Positions 35,761 to 47,218 of a DNA stretch of 64,000 bases are shown piece by piece. Positions within the stretch are counted from its first letter, which is position 1, and each line of letters starts with the position of its first letter. The translations under genes were made by a program, and so were the position numbers. Under the pieces are notes generated by a model that saw nothing but the letters and a program-made list of their open reading frames with translations, did not search any database and was not told where the DNA came from. Origin of the DNA: Stereocaulon alpinum (Eukaryota > Ascomycota > Lecanoromycetes > Lecanorales > Stereocaulaceae). The DNA lies in the NCBI GenBank assembly GCA_018257865.1, contig JAEUBA010000006.1:1-64000 (forward strand), written 5' to 3'.

Positions 35761-36859
35761 TTTATAACTATTAGAAGGACGAACTTTATAGATCTTGGGG
35801 CTTCGGCTATCAATCGAGGGCTACCTAGCTCGATCTGTTACCTGAAAGGCTACTTTCCGGATTAGCCCCAGCCCGTTCAAGGCGGCTAGAGCACTAAATG
35901 AGGGTCTCTTTGCCCTGGACTGAATGATGGGGATTGATGTAGGGTTCGCAGGGAAAGGGCGGATGGCCCAATGTGGAGGACTCCTGCCGACTGTATCGCT
36001 GCCAGCCGCTAAGAATTTTAGTTTGGCCCAAATTCCAGAGTCGAAAGCCTCGGTACTGTTCTTGAAACGTTGCGGAGTAGGTACCAATCCTTTGATAGTT
36101 CCTCGAGATATTGAGGGCTACTAGCTTGCTAGAGATACCGGTAGAACGTTCAAGGTGCGCGGACTTACTGCTCCGTTATTAGTGTAGTTATTCCAGGCTA
36201 CGGCGCCGCTGAAGCGTTTGCGTAGCACGTTTTTGTAATAGGGAAGACACCCGGCACAGTCCCAATGTCGTCCCACCACGCAAGAACATACATGCATGGA
36301 TGGCGTCTTCCAACGACTCGGGTGAAATGGCCAATGCGGCATAGCTCTATGCCAGAAAGTCGGTCACAGATATGGACATATCCTAGATCAGCTACACTTA
36401 CTTCCGGTATCCGATTGCTCGTGTACCAGTGCTGCAATTCGGCATGGGGCTCACTACGAATTCAGAGCTTCCAGCATCCTCTTTGGCGCGGACCTTAGTT
36501 TTTCATTGCATTCCTATTGGACTGTGTCGCCTACACTTGAGCCCTTTAGCCAAATTATCGGGGCCTAAACTCGGTCCACGACGCTCCGGTAGTTAATCGT
36601 GACTTCATTATACGGGATGTCAGAAATGCATCAGCAATCTGGTGTGCTTCACACTCATAGAGCATGTCCAGAGATCAAGAAATGCTGACCAAGATTGAAG
36701 GTCCATTATGTGCATTATTTCAAACGAATTACGCATAGACATTTCCGGATAGGGAGCTTGTCACAGCACGATCCATTTGGGCCTTTCTACCACGCGCAGA
36801 TATGTGACGTGCTCTACCTAGGCTCCACCCAATGAAAAATGAATTCTCAATGCGCATCA
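35761..36859. other. Normal-composition DNA without a recognisable gene
   Basis: CpA and TpG return and small frames appear on both strands. None has a coherent family resemblance and several overlap each other, so I regard them as chance. The N-terminal part of the decayed P450 may extend into the right end but could not be recognised. Confidence 0.4.
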
Positions 36860-38405
36860 AAAGGTTTCGATCCTACCATCTCAAGCCGCGCCACCGAAGG
36901 CCACAAGCTCTATCGCACTCGACGTGGCGCCTTCGCAATACGCTTCTCGGAAGTTCTTTGTGTATGTACTGGAGCGTATAATTCAATTGGTTGTGAATAG
37001 ATTAGTAACGTGAGGGCAAATAATCCTAGATTGAATTGTCGTCAATATGATCATTGATTTCACTACGTTGACAAGGTGAGACCATTGGGGGATATAAGTT
37101 CGTATTCGCTCACAACGTCACAGATTGTCTGACGTTTGCACACCACTGGCATAGACCTGTAGTGGATCTTTTTGAAATGTTCCACTCGTCCAAGCAGTGT
37201 GGCCGTATGGAACCATTGCTACGGAACATAACCTCAAAGGATCGTGCAGGCAAGGAGCCAGCAGCTGGCGGCTGTATTGCCGTCGGGGACGTACGTCGTG
37301 ACAGCATCCTATGAAGCATTCATCAGACTTATGAACGGCAGATAGCGAAAGAAAAGGAACGCAAGGTCAAGGCTGTGCTTGCCAACGGCAGAAAATCGGA
37401 TGGTAAGACCAAGTTCCATGACATACTCATGAATGACCAACCATAGCCGGAGAACAACGCAAGCGAACGACTTGAGGCTGCAGTGACATCAGTACCTGCT
37501 ACTGGATAAGCAGTGCTAAGAGAGTCAAGTCGTTCAGCCTTTCAACCGAGCAAATCTGACAAAGTTCAATATAGCTCTGTAGTTGTTGCACATATGTGTT
37601 TTCTACGTTCCTTATCGTCGACAATGCAGAAAGCTTGAGGAGGTCATAGAAGGAATTGTAGACTGTCATGCCACGACCTGACCCTCAACCCATATAAAAC
37701 CAGCACGAGCAGCTGCCATACTTAGTAAGCTCGTTCGAAACCTCCGCTTTCGTACTTTGCCTATGCTATATGCGTGCTATTCTGACCGGTTCATATAACC
37801 TTCATTCGAACCGGCGTAAGGTAGACAGATCACCCTATGGAAAAATTAGACCAGGAGAACACTGATTGTCCAGAATGGAGGCATAGCGCTAAACACGCGC
37901 TATGGCGCATTGCAATACAATGGCTGGACTATATCATCAGGCGCAAGTTACTTTTGATTCCAGAGCTGGGTTGCGATAGAGCAATGAATTTCCTTAACCA
38001 TGAACTCATGCTTAGGTGAGGGATACATATTACTACGACCTCTGGGCTGATACATGGCAATGCTTGTTGTTTGTAAAGGCACCTGGTGCCGCGATCTCCA
38101 CTCCCAGAGAGCCGGTTCTCGTTAAAGTCGGCCCAATTGCGCAAGTCCCTGGCAATACTCGGCAAGGGTCAGAACAATGCCTGGGCGTGAGGTACCTGTC
38201 AGCTTGGTAAATGTATGTCCCGATCTGCCATCATGTTGTCTGGCATAAGCCGTCTAGCCTTGCATATTGTGAGCTATATCTCAGCCTGGCGGCTGTATTC
38301 GCACCAGGGCGGTTCCGCTTCGAAGTATATCAGACAGACATTAGCGACATAAACCCGCGCATGATGCCTTCGATCCGAGTGAAAGGATCGATTCGAAGTG
38401 GTTGA
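36860..38405 (+). pseudogene. Cytochrome P450 pseudogene
   Basis: Scattered forward fragments line up in P450 order. They are the early HKLYRTRRGAFA...FSEV segment (36890-36955, like the fungal HxLHRxRRxxLxxFFS region), VLERIIQLVVNRLV (36967 on), HHWHRPVVDLFEMFHSSKQ (about 37140-37200), and KTKFHDILMNDQP...ERLEAAVTSVPATG (37410-37507, approaching helix I). Then come GSEQCLGV at about 38168 (the FxxGxRxCxG haem loop, with Arg now Glu and Cys kept) and LAYCELYLSLAAVFAPGRFRFE (38245-38325). Frames change several times and stops interrupt, including one where the helix I AGTETT motif should begin. A GT...AG interval between CLG and SLAYCEL (about 38187-38250) could be a former intron. It is non-functional and lies beside the transposon block. 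Confidence 0.7.
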
Positions 38406-38673
38406 GAGTGTTGGTGAAGTGAGAGACTAGGTAAGACTTGAAAGCATCATAATAGATCGTTCAGTGTGCGCCTCTTGAGTCATTGCAGCTCGAGCCTGCA
38501 ATTGTTCTGCTCTAAGGTGATTCAGTTCGGCTCTCAGCAAGCCGTCTTTTGGCTGTAGGGACTCAGGGCTTCGCAAGTCATGCCAAATCTCAAGAAGCCC
38601 GTTTTTGAGATCGAAGCGTTTTGTTCAATCTTCACTACTCTCATTAGTATGCCATTGCCGGTCCGTGATCGTA

Positions 38674-39877
38674 TCACCACACGAACTCCGCATTCGCGAA
38701 TCGTGGACCATCGCCGCGTGCCATTGGAAAAGGTCTTCGGTGCCACGCTCTCACGAAGCTCCTGGCCTCGTTCTCCTCAGCGAACGATAGGAGCCACCTA
38801 GGAGGAGCAGATCGCTGAATTTTTAGCTCAGAGCTTCCATCACAGTCGACTACTCTGGCTTCCTCAATTTCATCTTTTGCGGGTGACGATGTGTCCAGCT
38901 TCTCAATCAATAGATCCCATGCTAGGCCTCTTTCCCGACCATCTGCGGCCATGGTATTCTTGATCACGGAGGTAGTCAATTGTTGTCCGTCGACCCAGAA
39001 TAACACGGACCTGGCGGTTTTGTCATTTCCTTCCACAAGCTGAGAATAGCCGCGGGATTGAAGCAGATACTTCATATTCGGACCGTATGACGGATATAGT
39101 AATTTAATTTGCATAACTTGTGATGGAGGTAGAAGTGCATAATCCTGCAGCAAGGTATAGGCATCTTCTCCTTCAATGACTACTCCTGGCTGTAGTGGTA
39201 ACGGCGATTCGACAGATGTTGGCGTGTATGTTGTAGACATTCGATGAAGGCGGAGAACATGGTTTTGGTAGCTCCGAGCGTACGCTGGATTGGGAAACAG
39301 TATGTAATAGAACCCTGCTGGCTCCAAGGTCTGTGGATCTCGCGCCGGAATCACTACAAGTCCTAAGTCAGCTCCAGACATGTTCGAAAGTGCCCTTCCT
39401 TTTTTTACCTTTCAATATATCGCCTGGACCTGTCCAGTGCTCAATGTGTTTGCCTTTGGGTGCAATGCGTCGAAAATCGCTCTCGACGAGTGACTTGCTT
39501 CCTATTTGAAGAGCAAGCACGGCTAGCTTCTGTTGCCGGAATGAATCTGCGGCCGCTTTGTTAGTCACCTTGTGCGGCTGCGCTCTGCTGCGATCTAAGT
39601 CATCCTGGAACTCTTCGAAGAACCCCTCAATCTCAGGCAATGGCAGACGAGGAACGTCATGTGATTCTTGCTCCACAGGTCGATCACTGTCACCGTTCTT
39701 CCAGGTCTCTTCCGGGAAGAGTTCTTCAAAAAGGGATATCTTAGGCGGTCGAAGGCGCCGAGCTGGACCCCTCCTCTCTGACCCTCGAGAACTTTGTAGA
39801 CATCGCGACTGGCTGAAGCTGAACAGTGTCCCCGCTGGCCGCAGACTTGGGGGCGTAAAGAGCTTCGAAGTCAGCAT
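38674..39877 (-). CDS. Conserved fungal protein, probably mitochondrial
   Basis: Two exons (39409-39877 and 38674-39362) are joined by a 46 nt intron (39363-39408, GTAAAAAA...CTGACTTAG) that restores a frame otherwise ending at once; product about 385 residues. The chosen start gives MLTSKLFTPPSLRPAG, rich in Arg, Ser and hydroxylated residues and free of acids for about 30 residues, which suits a mitochondrial presequence. An in-frame ATG at 40048 would add 57 residues that look like leader sequence. An acidic segment with a SLFEELFPEE motif follows, then a C-terminal half with FYYILFPNPAYARSYQNHVLR and a closing WLLSFAEENEARSFVRAWHRR that could be an RRM-like fold. I do not recognise a named family. 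It shares a promoter with the gene at 40271. Confidence 0.7.
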
Positions 39878-40270
39878 CAAAAGCCCAAGGACAGGCTCGC
39901 CGAGTCGTCGAAATGGAGGTTGACTGCTTTCAGGAAGATGATTCGCAAGAAGACCCTGTTGGCACACTCGGCATGGCACAGCGCGGCTAGAATTAGGGTT
40001 TACCCCACGTGTGCAGGAATCAACCTTCGCCATTATTATCATTGGCACTTACAGTAAGGTAGTTGCTAAGGTACCCGACGCTCCTTAGATTAAGTTATGC
40101 ACTCAATCTGGGCTTCAATGAAAGCCTCGCAAAATCCATGATCCTCGATGAGGATCTGCCGACTGGTAGAAACCCGGCCTAAATCAAACACAGAGTTCTC
40201 TTTCCCCAACCCCTCTACGGGGTAGCAAGGCCAGTAATACATTCTGCTTCTCCTTGAGACCTGCGACACC
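39878..40270. promoter_or_regulatory. Divergent promoter region
   Basis: 393 bp between the start codons of the mitochondrial-type protein (minus) and the Afg2-type ATPase (plus). It must hold both promoters unless the minus-strand gene uses the start at 40048. No specific factor site is asserted. Confidence 0.4.
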
Positions 40271-42571
40271 ATGGCAGTCTCCGAAGGGCACAAGGGGTAC
40301 AGAGTACGCCCTTGGCCTCCATCGCAAGCCAACTCTAGGCAGATTTTCAGAATCCTTCTCTCACCGTCGAATCTTGCAATGCACAAGTTTTCTGCTGGCG
40401 ACGTTTGCAACATCAAGACACCTTCAGGGTCAATCAAGCCGGCTGTTGTTTGGCCCGTGTCCGCAACTGAGAAGCCCAAAGAAGACATTGTGCAAACATC
40501 AAAGGCCCTTCAAAAGTTGTACGGCCTGGATTTAGGTTGCAGGATCCTCATTTCTCGTAGTGCGCAATCAATAATGGATGCAAGCGACGTTGTCCTCTGT
40601 TCATTCTCTGGAGATGAGTCCGAAATGTCTCTTCCGCCTTTGGACGAAAGTGCACGCTTTCATTGGGCATGGCTATTAGAATACGCTCTGGAGATGGCAG
40701 AATTACTAGCACCTGGTATGGTTCTGAGCAGCATTGAAGGCAGAGGAGAGACAAGAACGTTCAAGGTTCAACAAGTCAACCTATCCACTGACTGCAAAAT
40801 CTACCGCGCACAGAAAAGATGCAACGTTCGTATTATTGCAGACCCTATTGTAGCAGCAGCAGACGCCGGAAAAAAACGAAAGCAGACTCTGATCGTTCCT
40901 AACGAAGATGTGGGCGGTCTAGACAAGCAGATTCAAGAGCTGAATAATATAGTAGCTATGTACAGCGACTCAAACAATAGCAAGTCTAACATGCCTGCTT
41001 TCTTCCAGCCCCGTCAGGGTGGCATCCTCCTTCATGGTACACAAGGCACTGGCAAAAGTATGGTTCTCAAGAAGATATCCGAGGCGGGTTGGCAAGGAGT
41101 GTTCCATATTGGTAGCTCAGCAATCTCTCAGCGAGTGGGCCAAAGTGAGATTGCCATAACTCAAACCTTCTCTGATGCCCTACGCTGTCAGCCCAGTGTT
41201 ATCATCATAGATTCTCTAGACTCTATTGCTAGTAAGCAAGACTACCAGGACTTGGGGCGAGCTATTACTGTGGGCCAGCTCTTGTCACGCGAACTTGAGC
41301 GGCTTGAAAACACCCGTACGCTTGCTATTGGCGCCGTACGAAATCTCATGGATATACACCAAGATCTAAGAGGGGCTGGGCGCTTCGAACTAGAGATGGA
41401 GATAGTGATACCGGACTCATCTTCCCGCGCAGAAATACTCAAAGTTCTCACCGGTCTCCCCAAAAATGGCCGTCACTCGACCTTGGACGGCATAGCGGCC
41501 CGTACACATGGATTTGTTGGTGCAGATCTGAAAAAGTTGTTAGGACAGGCGGTGAAAACCAGAGACATTCGCGCGAGAGCCTCTAGACCGGATTACGAAC
41601 AGAACATATCAATGGAAGTTACGTCCGAGACTTTGCTCCATGATATGATAGAAGACTTTGACAATGCACTTCTAAAAGTACGACCCACAGCCATGCAAGA
41701 GGTCTTCGTGGAGACCCCAGATATCCGATGGATTGATATTGGAGGGCAGCAAAGAGTCAAAGAGGAGCTTGAAGAAGCGATAGTATGGCCGATCAAGGTA
41801 TTGCTAAACTATACAATCCATGATGCCAACACTGACATATCAAAGTATCCTGAACCCATGGACAGACACGGTCTCAATCCAAAGAAAGGCCTCCTTCTCT
41901 ACGGACCTCCAGGCTGTTCTAAGACCATGACAGCTAAGGCTGCGGCGACCGAATCAGGGCTCAATTTCATTGCAGTTCGAGGACCTGAGTTGATGAGTAT
42001 GTATGTGGGAGAGTCCGAGCGGGCAATACGAGAGGTCTTCAGCAAAGCTCGTGCTGTCAGTCCTAGTATCTTGTTCTTTGATGAAATCGATGCAATAGGC
42101 GCCACAGGAGAGAATGGTCAACATAGTAGTGTCAATACTGTTACTACCCTACTCAACGAGCTCGACGGCTTTCAGGAATTGAAGGGCGTTTTTGTACTTG
42201 CAGCAACCAACAGACCGGACAAACTCGACCCCGCTCTGATACGAGCGGGAAGACTTGATACAACTATCTACGTCGGCTTACCAGACCTCGCAGCGAGGCG
42301 CGAGATCCTGACTATGCGGATGCGTACCATGTATCTTTCCGATGACATAGACACAATTGCTCTATCAGAAGCAACCGAGGGTTTTTCTGGGGCCGAAATA
42401 ACAAATGTTTGTCAGAAGGCCGGTTACGTAGCTGTGAGAGAAGAAATGACAACAGGAGCAAAGCAGAAAGTGGGTCAAGTGCACTTCAATGTCGCAATGG
42501 CTCAAGTGGAGAAATCGATTACGCCAGAAATAATCAAGAGGTACGAGGCTTGGGCTGCAGGAAGACATTGA
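40271..42571 (+). CDS. AFG2: AAA ATPase Afg2/Drg1 (SPATA5 family)
   Basis: A single-exon gene encoding 766 residues, the usual size for Afg2. In the yeast orthologue this type II AAA protein releases Rlp24 from cytoplasmic pre-60S ribosomal particles. The N-domain (about 1-200) has the CDC48-like double-psi barrel feel (GYRVRPWPP, FSAGDVCNIKTPSG). D1 has a P-loop GTQGTGKS (256-263) and a Walker B IIIDSLD in which the usual Glu is Ser. D2 has the family-specific P-loop GPPGCSKT (545-552), Walker B LFFDEID (601-607), and AATNRPDKLDPALIRAGRLD. The GCSKT P-loop separates Afg2 from Cdc48 (GPPGTGKT). The start fits because the N-domain begins within 10 residues of it. Unusual: the D1 Walker B substitution, which suggests weakened D1 hydrolysis. 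Confidence 0.88.
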   Translation: MAVSEGHKGYRVRPWPPSQANSRQIFRILLSPSNLAMHKFSAGDVCNIKTPSGSIKPAVVWPVSATEKPKEDIVQTSKALQKLYGLDLGCRILISRSAQSIMDASDVVLCSFSGDESEMSLPPLDESARFHWAWLLEYALEMAELLAPGMVLSSIEGRGETRTFKVQQVNLSTDCKIYRAQKRCNVRIIADPIVAAADAGKKRKQTLIVPNEDVGGLDKQIQELNNIVAMYSDSNNSKSNMPAFFQPRQGGILLHGTQGTGKSMVLKKISEAGWQGVFHIGSSAISQRVGQSEIAITQTFSDALRCQPSVIIIDSLDSIASKQDYQDLGRAITVGQLLSRELERLENTRTLAIGAVRNLMDIHQDLRGAGRFELEMEIVIPDSSSRAEILKVLTGLPKNGRHSTLDGIAARTHGFVGADLKKLLGQAVKTRDIRARASRPDYEQNISMEVTSETLLHDMIEDFDNALLKVRPTAMQEVFVETPDIRWIDIGGQQRVKEELEEAIVWPIKVLLNYTIHDANTDISKYPEPMDRHGLNPKKGLLLYGPPGCSKTMTAKAAATESGLNFIAVRGPELMSMYVGESERAIREVFSKARAVSPSILFFDEIDAIGATGENGQHSSVNTVTTLLNELDGFQELKGVFVLAATNRPDKLDPALIRAGRLDTTIYVGLPDLAARREILTMRMRTMYLSDDIDTIALSEATEGFSGAEITNVCQKAGYVAVREEMTTGAKQKVGQVHFNVAMAQVEKSITPEIIKRYEAWAAGRH

Positions 42572-42775
42572 GCCCTAGGTGGATATCCACGACGTGCTTT
42601 AAGGGTTGACAAGTGTCGTCGTTGTGGAAGATCGCCCTTAAAGAGGACGTCTCTTGCCCACGTCGATAGGTCTCGGGGAGAAATACATTGATCCCTGCTG
42701 CGGAAATGTCCAACTCATGCAAGGGTTGTAGCTGCTGCTTATTGCGATGGCTCTTATGCATTAGAGATAGAGTCC

Positions 42776-43820
42776 GTGCCTGTGTCATCTCCTGAAAAGT
42801 CGCTTTGCAATCTTTTGACGACCGCGCAAGTATGGGACAACGGCGTCAGAACCTTCGTCATTGCTCGGATCGCTGGCCGCTATCCTGCTCTTGCGGTACT
42901 CTACGATCAGTGGCATCATGGGAGCATTGCGTTCTACCGTTGTGTTCCGCTGTTGAATTCTTCCTGGGCAGAAGAAACCCGCTTCATAACCCAATAAGAG
43001 CTGGTAGCAGGTCAGCGTTATGGCGAAAACCTTTAGAGACCGAATTTCGGCGACCATATCCACACTCCCAACACTATTTCGCCCGACTCACATGGAGAGC
43101 ACGTCGCTCCTTTCCCTTTTATCACCACATGTCTCGTTTTTGGAATACCATATGACGCTGCCAAACAGTACCACGCCCAGGCCCATGCCTTAGACTTCAA
43201 GACGGCCTTCAAGCAGGGGGATAATGATAACGGTCTCACTATGGTTGATATCACTGAATCAGATTTAGTTCGCTACTATTCTGTGATTTCCCGGGAGAAA
43301 CTCGAGTCTTTTCAGGGTCATGGAAGCGAAGAATACGACGAAAGCGAGCGATTATAATGAAAACGAATCTACCTACTAGCTAGCTCATACCTCTGGAGAT
43401 GCAACGACAGAGATTATGAGAGGACCCGGGAAGATCATGTAGAATGGGTGGAAACGCTCGAGTCTTTCCGTCTCGCGAATATTGGCGCATGAAAGAGACC
43501 TGGCCGGACGGCAATTGCCAAGGAATCTTTTCGGGCGAAGCAGCGAATATGGTTACATACCAGGCGCCCGGGATTCGTAATGAATTGGCAGAAGCACAAT
43601 TCGACGGTAACTCGGAATGAGAGCCCTTGGGACAGCCCGCCTTAGAAGAATTCATCGATGTGGCTTCTGGACAGTTGGAGATCGACGTGGCTCCAGTGTT
43701 TGGATCCTCGGCAATTCCTGGAGTTCGGAAAACGTTGAAGAAGTTCTACGAGATGGCAGGTGTAGACGAGTTGAGACCTTCACCAGCAGCGCTTGATCAT
43801 CTTGTACTGGAGGGCTAACG
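42776..43820 (+). pseudogene. Decayed gene, unknown family
   Basis: Forward stretches read like real protein but sit in different frames. They are TAQVWDNGVRTFVIARIAGRYPALAVLYDQW (42815-42907, given in part), ALDFKTAFKQGDNDNG... VDITESDLVRYYSVISREKLE (about 43190-43300), and a long C-terminal frame from 43489 to 43818 (KETWPDGNCQGIFSGE ... FGSSAIPGVRKTLKKFYEMAGVDELRPSP) broken once by TGA at 43617. I do not recognise the family. The mix of stops and frame changes, with no clear set of splice sites, argues for a relic, but missed introns are possible. Confidence 0.35.
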
Positions 43821-45561
43821 GTACTATGGTCGATCTTGAGCCATTCCGATTCTTCACGTCAGCGGATTTGTGTTTAGTCGTTCCATGACTACAGGAATAT
43901 CGCAATATGACCCAGCGTAACCTGTCGAATAATCCCGATATCACCCAGGGCAACCTTTGTCGTGTATTAGCCGTCAAGCACCCTGTGCATGCCATCTAGT
44001 TTCTTAGAGAACTCCAAACCTTACTTGGCACTCTCCCGAGACTTGTTCGGAATCCAACAAAAGCGCCTTGTAGAACATATTACACGGAGCTGTTGAGGCG
44101 ACGGTTTCAGCGAGATTCGAAAGCCTGCAAGGTAGAGAACCCTCAGTAGATGGGTAGCCTGGCGTACACCTAGACCCTCAATAGCCCCACCCTGTTGCTG
44201 GAATAACATGGGTTACGGGCTGAGAGTTGGTCTCTGAATGGACAGAGAATGTTTGACTGGGGTGAGACTGGTAAAATCTCTGACATAATCAATTTAACCG
44301 ATGCTCAACATCCGATAGGATTGCAGATATAGTTCGGGGTGTTCCCACCTCCACTCCATGTCACATTCATCGACCCGACTCATGGATGGTCTCATTAGAA
44401 TCTGTAAATCTATGGCTAATATTCAACATGCAGGTCGTAATCGAATATCCCGAGCGAGATCAACATTCACCGAAGCAGTTGCGGAGGCCCCTGCAACTCT
44501 AGCAACAACAAACAAGGAATTAGGACCATTGCCTGGGGCCTTTGCTGCATCGTATCCGGCCACTTGCATCTGCCATGCACCGTGCCCGCTCAAAGTGCCG
44601 GAAGTGGTGCCTTGCCAGTGGGCCAGTACGATCGTCCATGAAAATATCCATCCCTATACTCATAAGAGAAAAAGGTAGCCCTGTTAGACGAGGCGTGCAT
44701 TCATTTCTCGTACAGAGGCATCAGGTGCATCAGCTTAGAATAGTGCATCCTTCAACGTCCTCCGCGTTCAAAGACACGATCTGGTTGATGCGGAGTTCAC
44801 CAACAGACTCAGATCGGAGCCGCTTGTCGACTTATGGAATCAGCATGGGATGACTCCCACGGACAACCGTGGAAATCAAGGGATTCATGAGGTGATGCTT
44901 GTTGTAGGCAAAAGAGGCTGATAGGGAAGAAAATCGTTCGGGCGCCATCGCTGAAGATGTTGTGGGTTTGGTAATGGGAACAAGGACTGAGGCTTACACC
45001 CAGTTGAGAACTTTTGACGTCATGAATTTTTAAGCGTACTCATGCAGATAGTTGACTCGCATTGAGTCTCGTAGTATGTCAATAGGATGGCCAGTGAAAG
45101 ATCTTCAAGCCCTGTAGCTAGTCTGAGGATAGACGACGTTGAGCTACGAAAAGGATCACACTGATCATGTTAAACTTGGAAATGACATGGTTATTACCAT
45201 CGGCTTGTGTAGACCAGAAGAATGTGGTCTAACAACCTCGATATTGTCTGGCACAATGGGCTTGGCTCATTACCAACGCACAATATCTCAGCGCTCTTTT
45301 TGCTCACAAAAGGTATAGAGTTTCGTAATCGATGCTACGAGTATGGTAGTCATCGCTTGGAAAGTGGAACAGTAGCAGAGTGAATAGTGGTTACGATTTG
45401 GCAATGAATTGAAAGGACGAGAAAGTAGAATCGAACGACCCGCATTTGGCGCCAAGAAATCATACAAGGCTCGAAAATCCGGCGCTCAACGCGCTACAGG
45501 CCATCTTCCAACACCAGCGCCCTCCCTAGAAGTCTCAACTGATTATCAAACACTTCGACTG
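43821..45561. other. No recognisable gene
   Basis: Normal base composition. A forward frame at 44358-44678 is open for about 106 codons but has no family resemblance and an odd Pro/Cys/His-rich tail, so I do not call it. The right end (from about 45300) must contain the promoter and 5' UTR of the RNPS1-like gene. Confidence 0.4.
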
Positions 45562-46678
45562 ATGCCTTCTTCTTCACCCGAGCGCGGTCGTACGCGATCC
45601 CGGCAACATACATCCGCATATGCTAAGGCACAGACTCCATCAAGAACGAGGTCTCCCCCCCACCGTACCATATCACCTCGCTCTGCCTTACAATCGAGGA
45701 CACCGAGCCGAACACCCTCCGTTAGAGGTGACAAGCGTAATGGAGACAAAGGAGGAAAGGTTCGAAGTAGGACCCCTACAAGAAGTGTTACAAGGAGTAG
45801 GAGTGGAGGTCGAGGTGGGCGACATTACAGAGAGAGGAGCTATACAAGAAGTCCTAGTCGAAGCTCTGCAATGCCAAAAAGTTCAAAGGTAGGGCACTTC
45901 GATCCAGGCCTAAGGCTTTGGCTAACGAGAGCTAGATCATAGTCGAGAAGCTCACTAAGAATGTCAACGAGGCTAATCTACGAGAAATCTTCGGTGCATA
46001 CGGCCCTATTCGTGATCTTGAACTACCGATGAACAAGCAATGTTTGAATCAATCCCCTAAAACAAAAGAGACAAAAAGCTAACAAGCCGAGTCGTGACAA
46101 ACCGCGGCACCGCCTTCATCACCTTCCACGAAACACCAGATGCTGAAGCGGCAATTTCGCACATGCACGAGGCCCAGCTTGACGGCGCAATTATCAATGT
46201 CTCAATTGTCCTCCCACGACGCAGATTCTCTCGCTCCCCGCCACCGCCTCGACGAGGAGCGCCACCATACGACCGCTTCGAGGCACGAGGGCCGCCTCCG
46301 GGAGGCTACAGAGCGGGACCGCCGCCTCCAAGCTATGTACCTCCCAGTAGTCGACGCCGTTCACCATATCGGTCGCCCCCACCACCAAGAAGAGGATCGC
46401 CGCCTAGAAGGTATGGAGGGCGACCCGATCCAAGGGATCGTGACCTGGATACCTACCGGCCGCGCTCATATTCTCGATCGAGGACCCGATCGCGGTCGTA
46501 TTCTTCTAGGTCGAGGAGTCGTTCTCCGCTTCGAAGAAGTCAGGTGTATAGACGACGTGATAGTCCGCCTCCACCAAGGGGAGGAGGAGGCAGGAGAAGG
46601 AGGAGTCCGAGTTATTCTAGCTTTTCGAGCTACAGTGATAGAAGTCGTAGTAGGAGTCGAGGTCGGTATCGAAGGTGA
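45562..46678 (+). CDS. RNPS1-like SR protein with one RRM
   Basis: Three exons (45562-45888, 45936-46041, 46092-46678), 339 residues. The introns are 47 nt (ending GCTAACGAGAGCTAG) and 50 nt (branch GCTAAC, ending GCCGAG); both keep the frame. The N-terminal third is Arg/Ser/Thr-rich with RSRTPTRS-type repeats. The RRM spans about 110-190, starting IIVEKLTKNVNEANLREIFG (RNP2-like) and with RGTAFITFHE as RNP1. A Pro/Arg/Ser-rich tail follows, with RSRSRSPLRR and a final SRSRSRGRYRR. The order RS domain, RRM, RS/P tail and the RRM sequence match RNPS1, the ASAP/PSAP-associated splicing and exon-junction factor; it should act in the nucleus. The start is the first ATG giving the RS domain; upstream in-frame sequence has no ATG. 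Confidence 0.85.
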
Positions 46679-47218
46679 TCGGCTGCGGAAGGCTTGAAAC
46701 TACGCGCTATGATGTCTAAAAGGTGAAGCAACGGACTTCCCTTTGGTCTGATGAGATCTCTCCGGAATGGTACTACACTGAATTAGTAGCCTTAGGCGAT
46801 CGAGGAAGCATATGCAATTCAGATGAGGTAGGCAAGATGAATGGCGATCTATGAGACACTGTCTCAAAGGGAGCATGATACCATCTCGATGTTGCATAAT
46901 TGAAGAAACCACGGTGACGTTGGGTATCAATGACGCTTATGCCTTCCAAAAGCGCAGAAGACGTAGCTGCCTTCAACGTAGTTCTACACGTCAAAATTGA
47001 TAGATCCAAAAGGCACGACATGCTTCAGGACTATTTTGCTCTGATTACGAGGACTGACCTTCAAAACTCGTGGCTTGTAAGGATCCGAGACGTGATACAA
47101 GATGTTCCATGGAATATCTACCATCTCAGGAACCAACCCTACCGTTACGCCGTGCAACGTAGTCTTGCGCAAAAAGTGTAAGCAAACCGCTCAGACATCC
47201 CTTTCTAGTACCGTCCCC
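46679..47218. other. Intergenic, convergent 3' ends
   Basis: This lies between the RNPS1-like gene (plus) and the Rab gene (minus), so it should hold both 3' UTRs. A forward frame at 46930-47181 (83 codons) has no family resemblance and is not called. Confidence 0.4.

Noticed and set aside
35821..36498. Small frames on both strands (up to 88 codons)
   Set aside because: They overlap one another in opposite directions, show no family resemblance and no splice-supported extension.
39558..39923. Plus-strand frame of 121 codons
   Set aside because: Antisense shadow of the mitochondrial-type protein gene, whose minus-strand frame has a supported intron.
45620..45892. Acidic plus-strand frame over RNPS1 exon 1
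   Set aside because: Off-frame reading of the RS repeat; it does not continue into the RRM.
46140..46697. Second long plus-strand frame through the RS-rich exon
   Set aside because: Alternative-frame shadow of the Arg/Ser-rich tail; the RRM frame is continuous with the called one.
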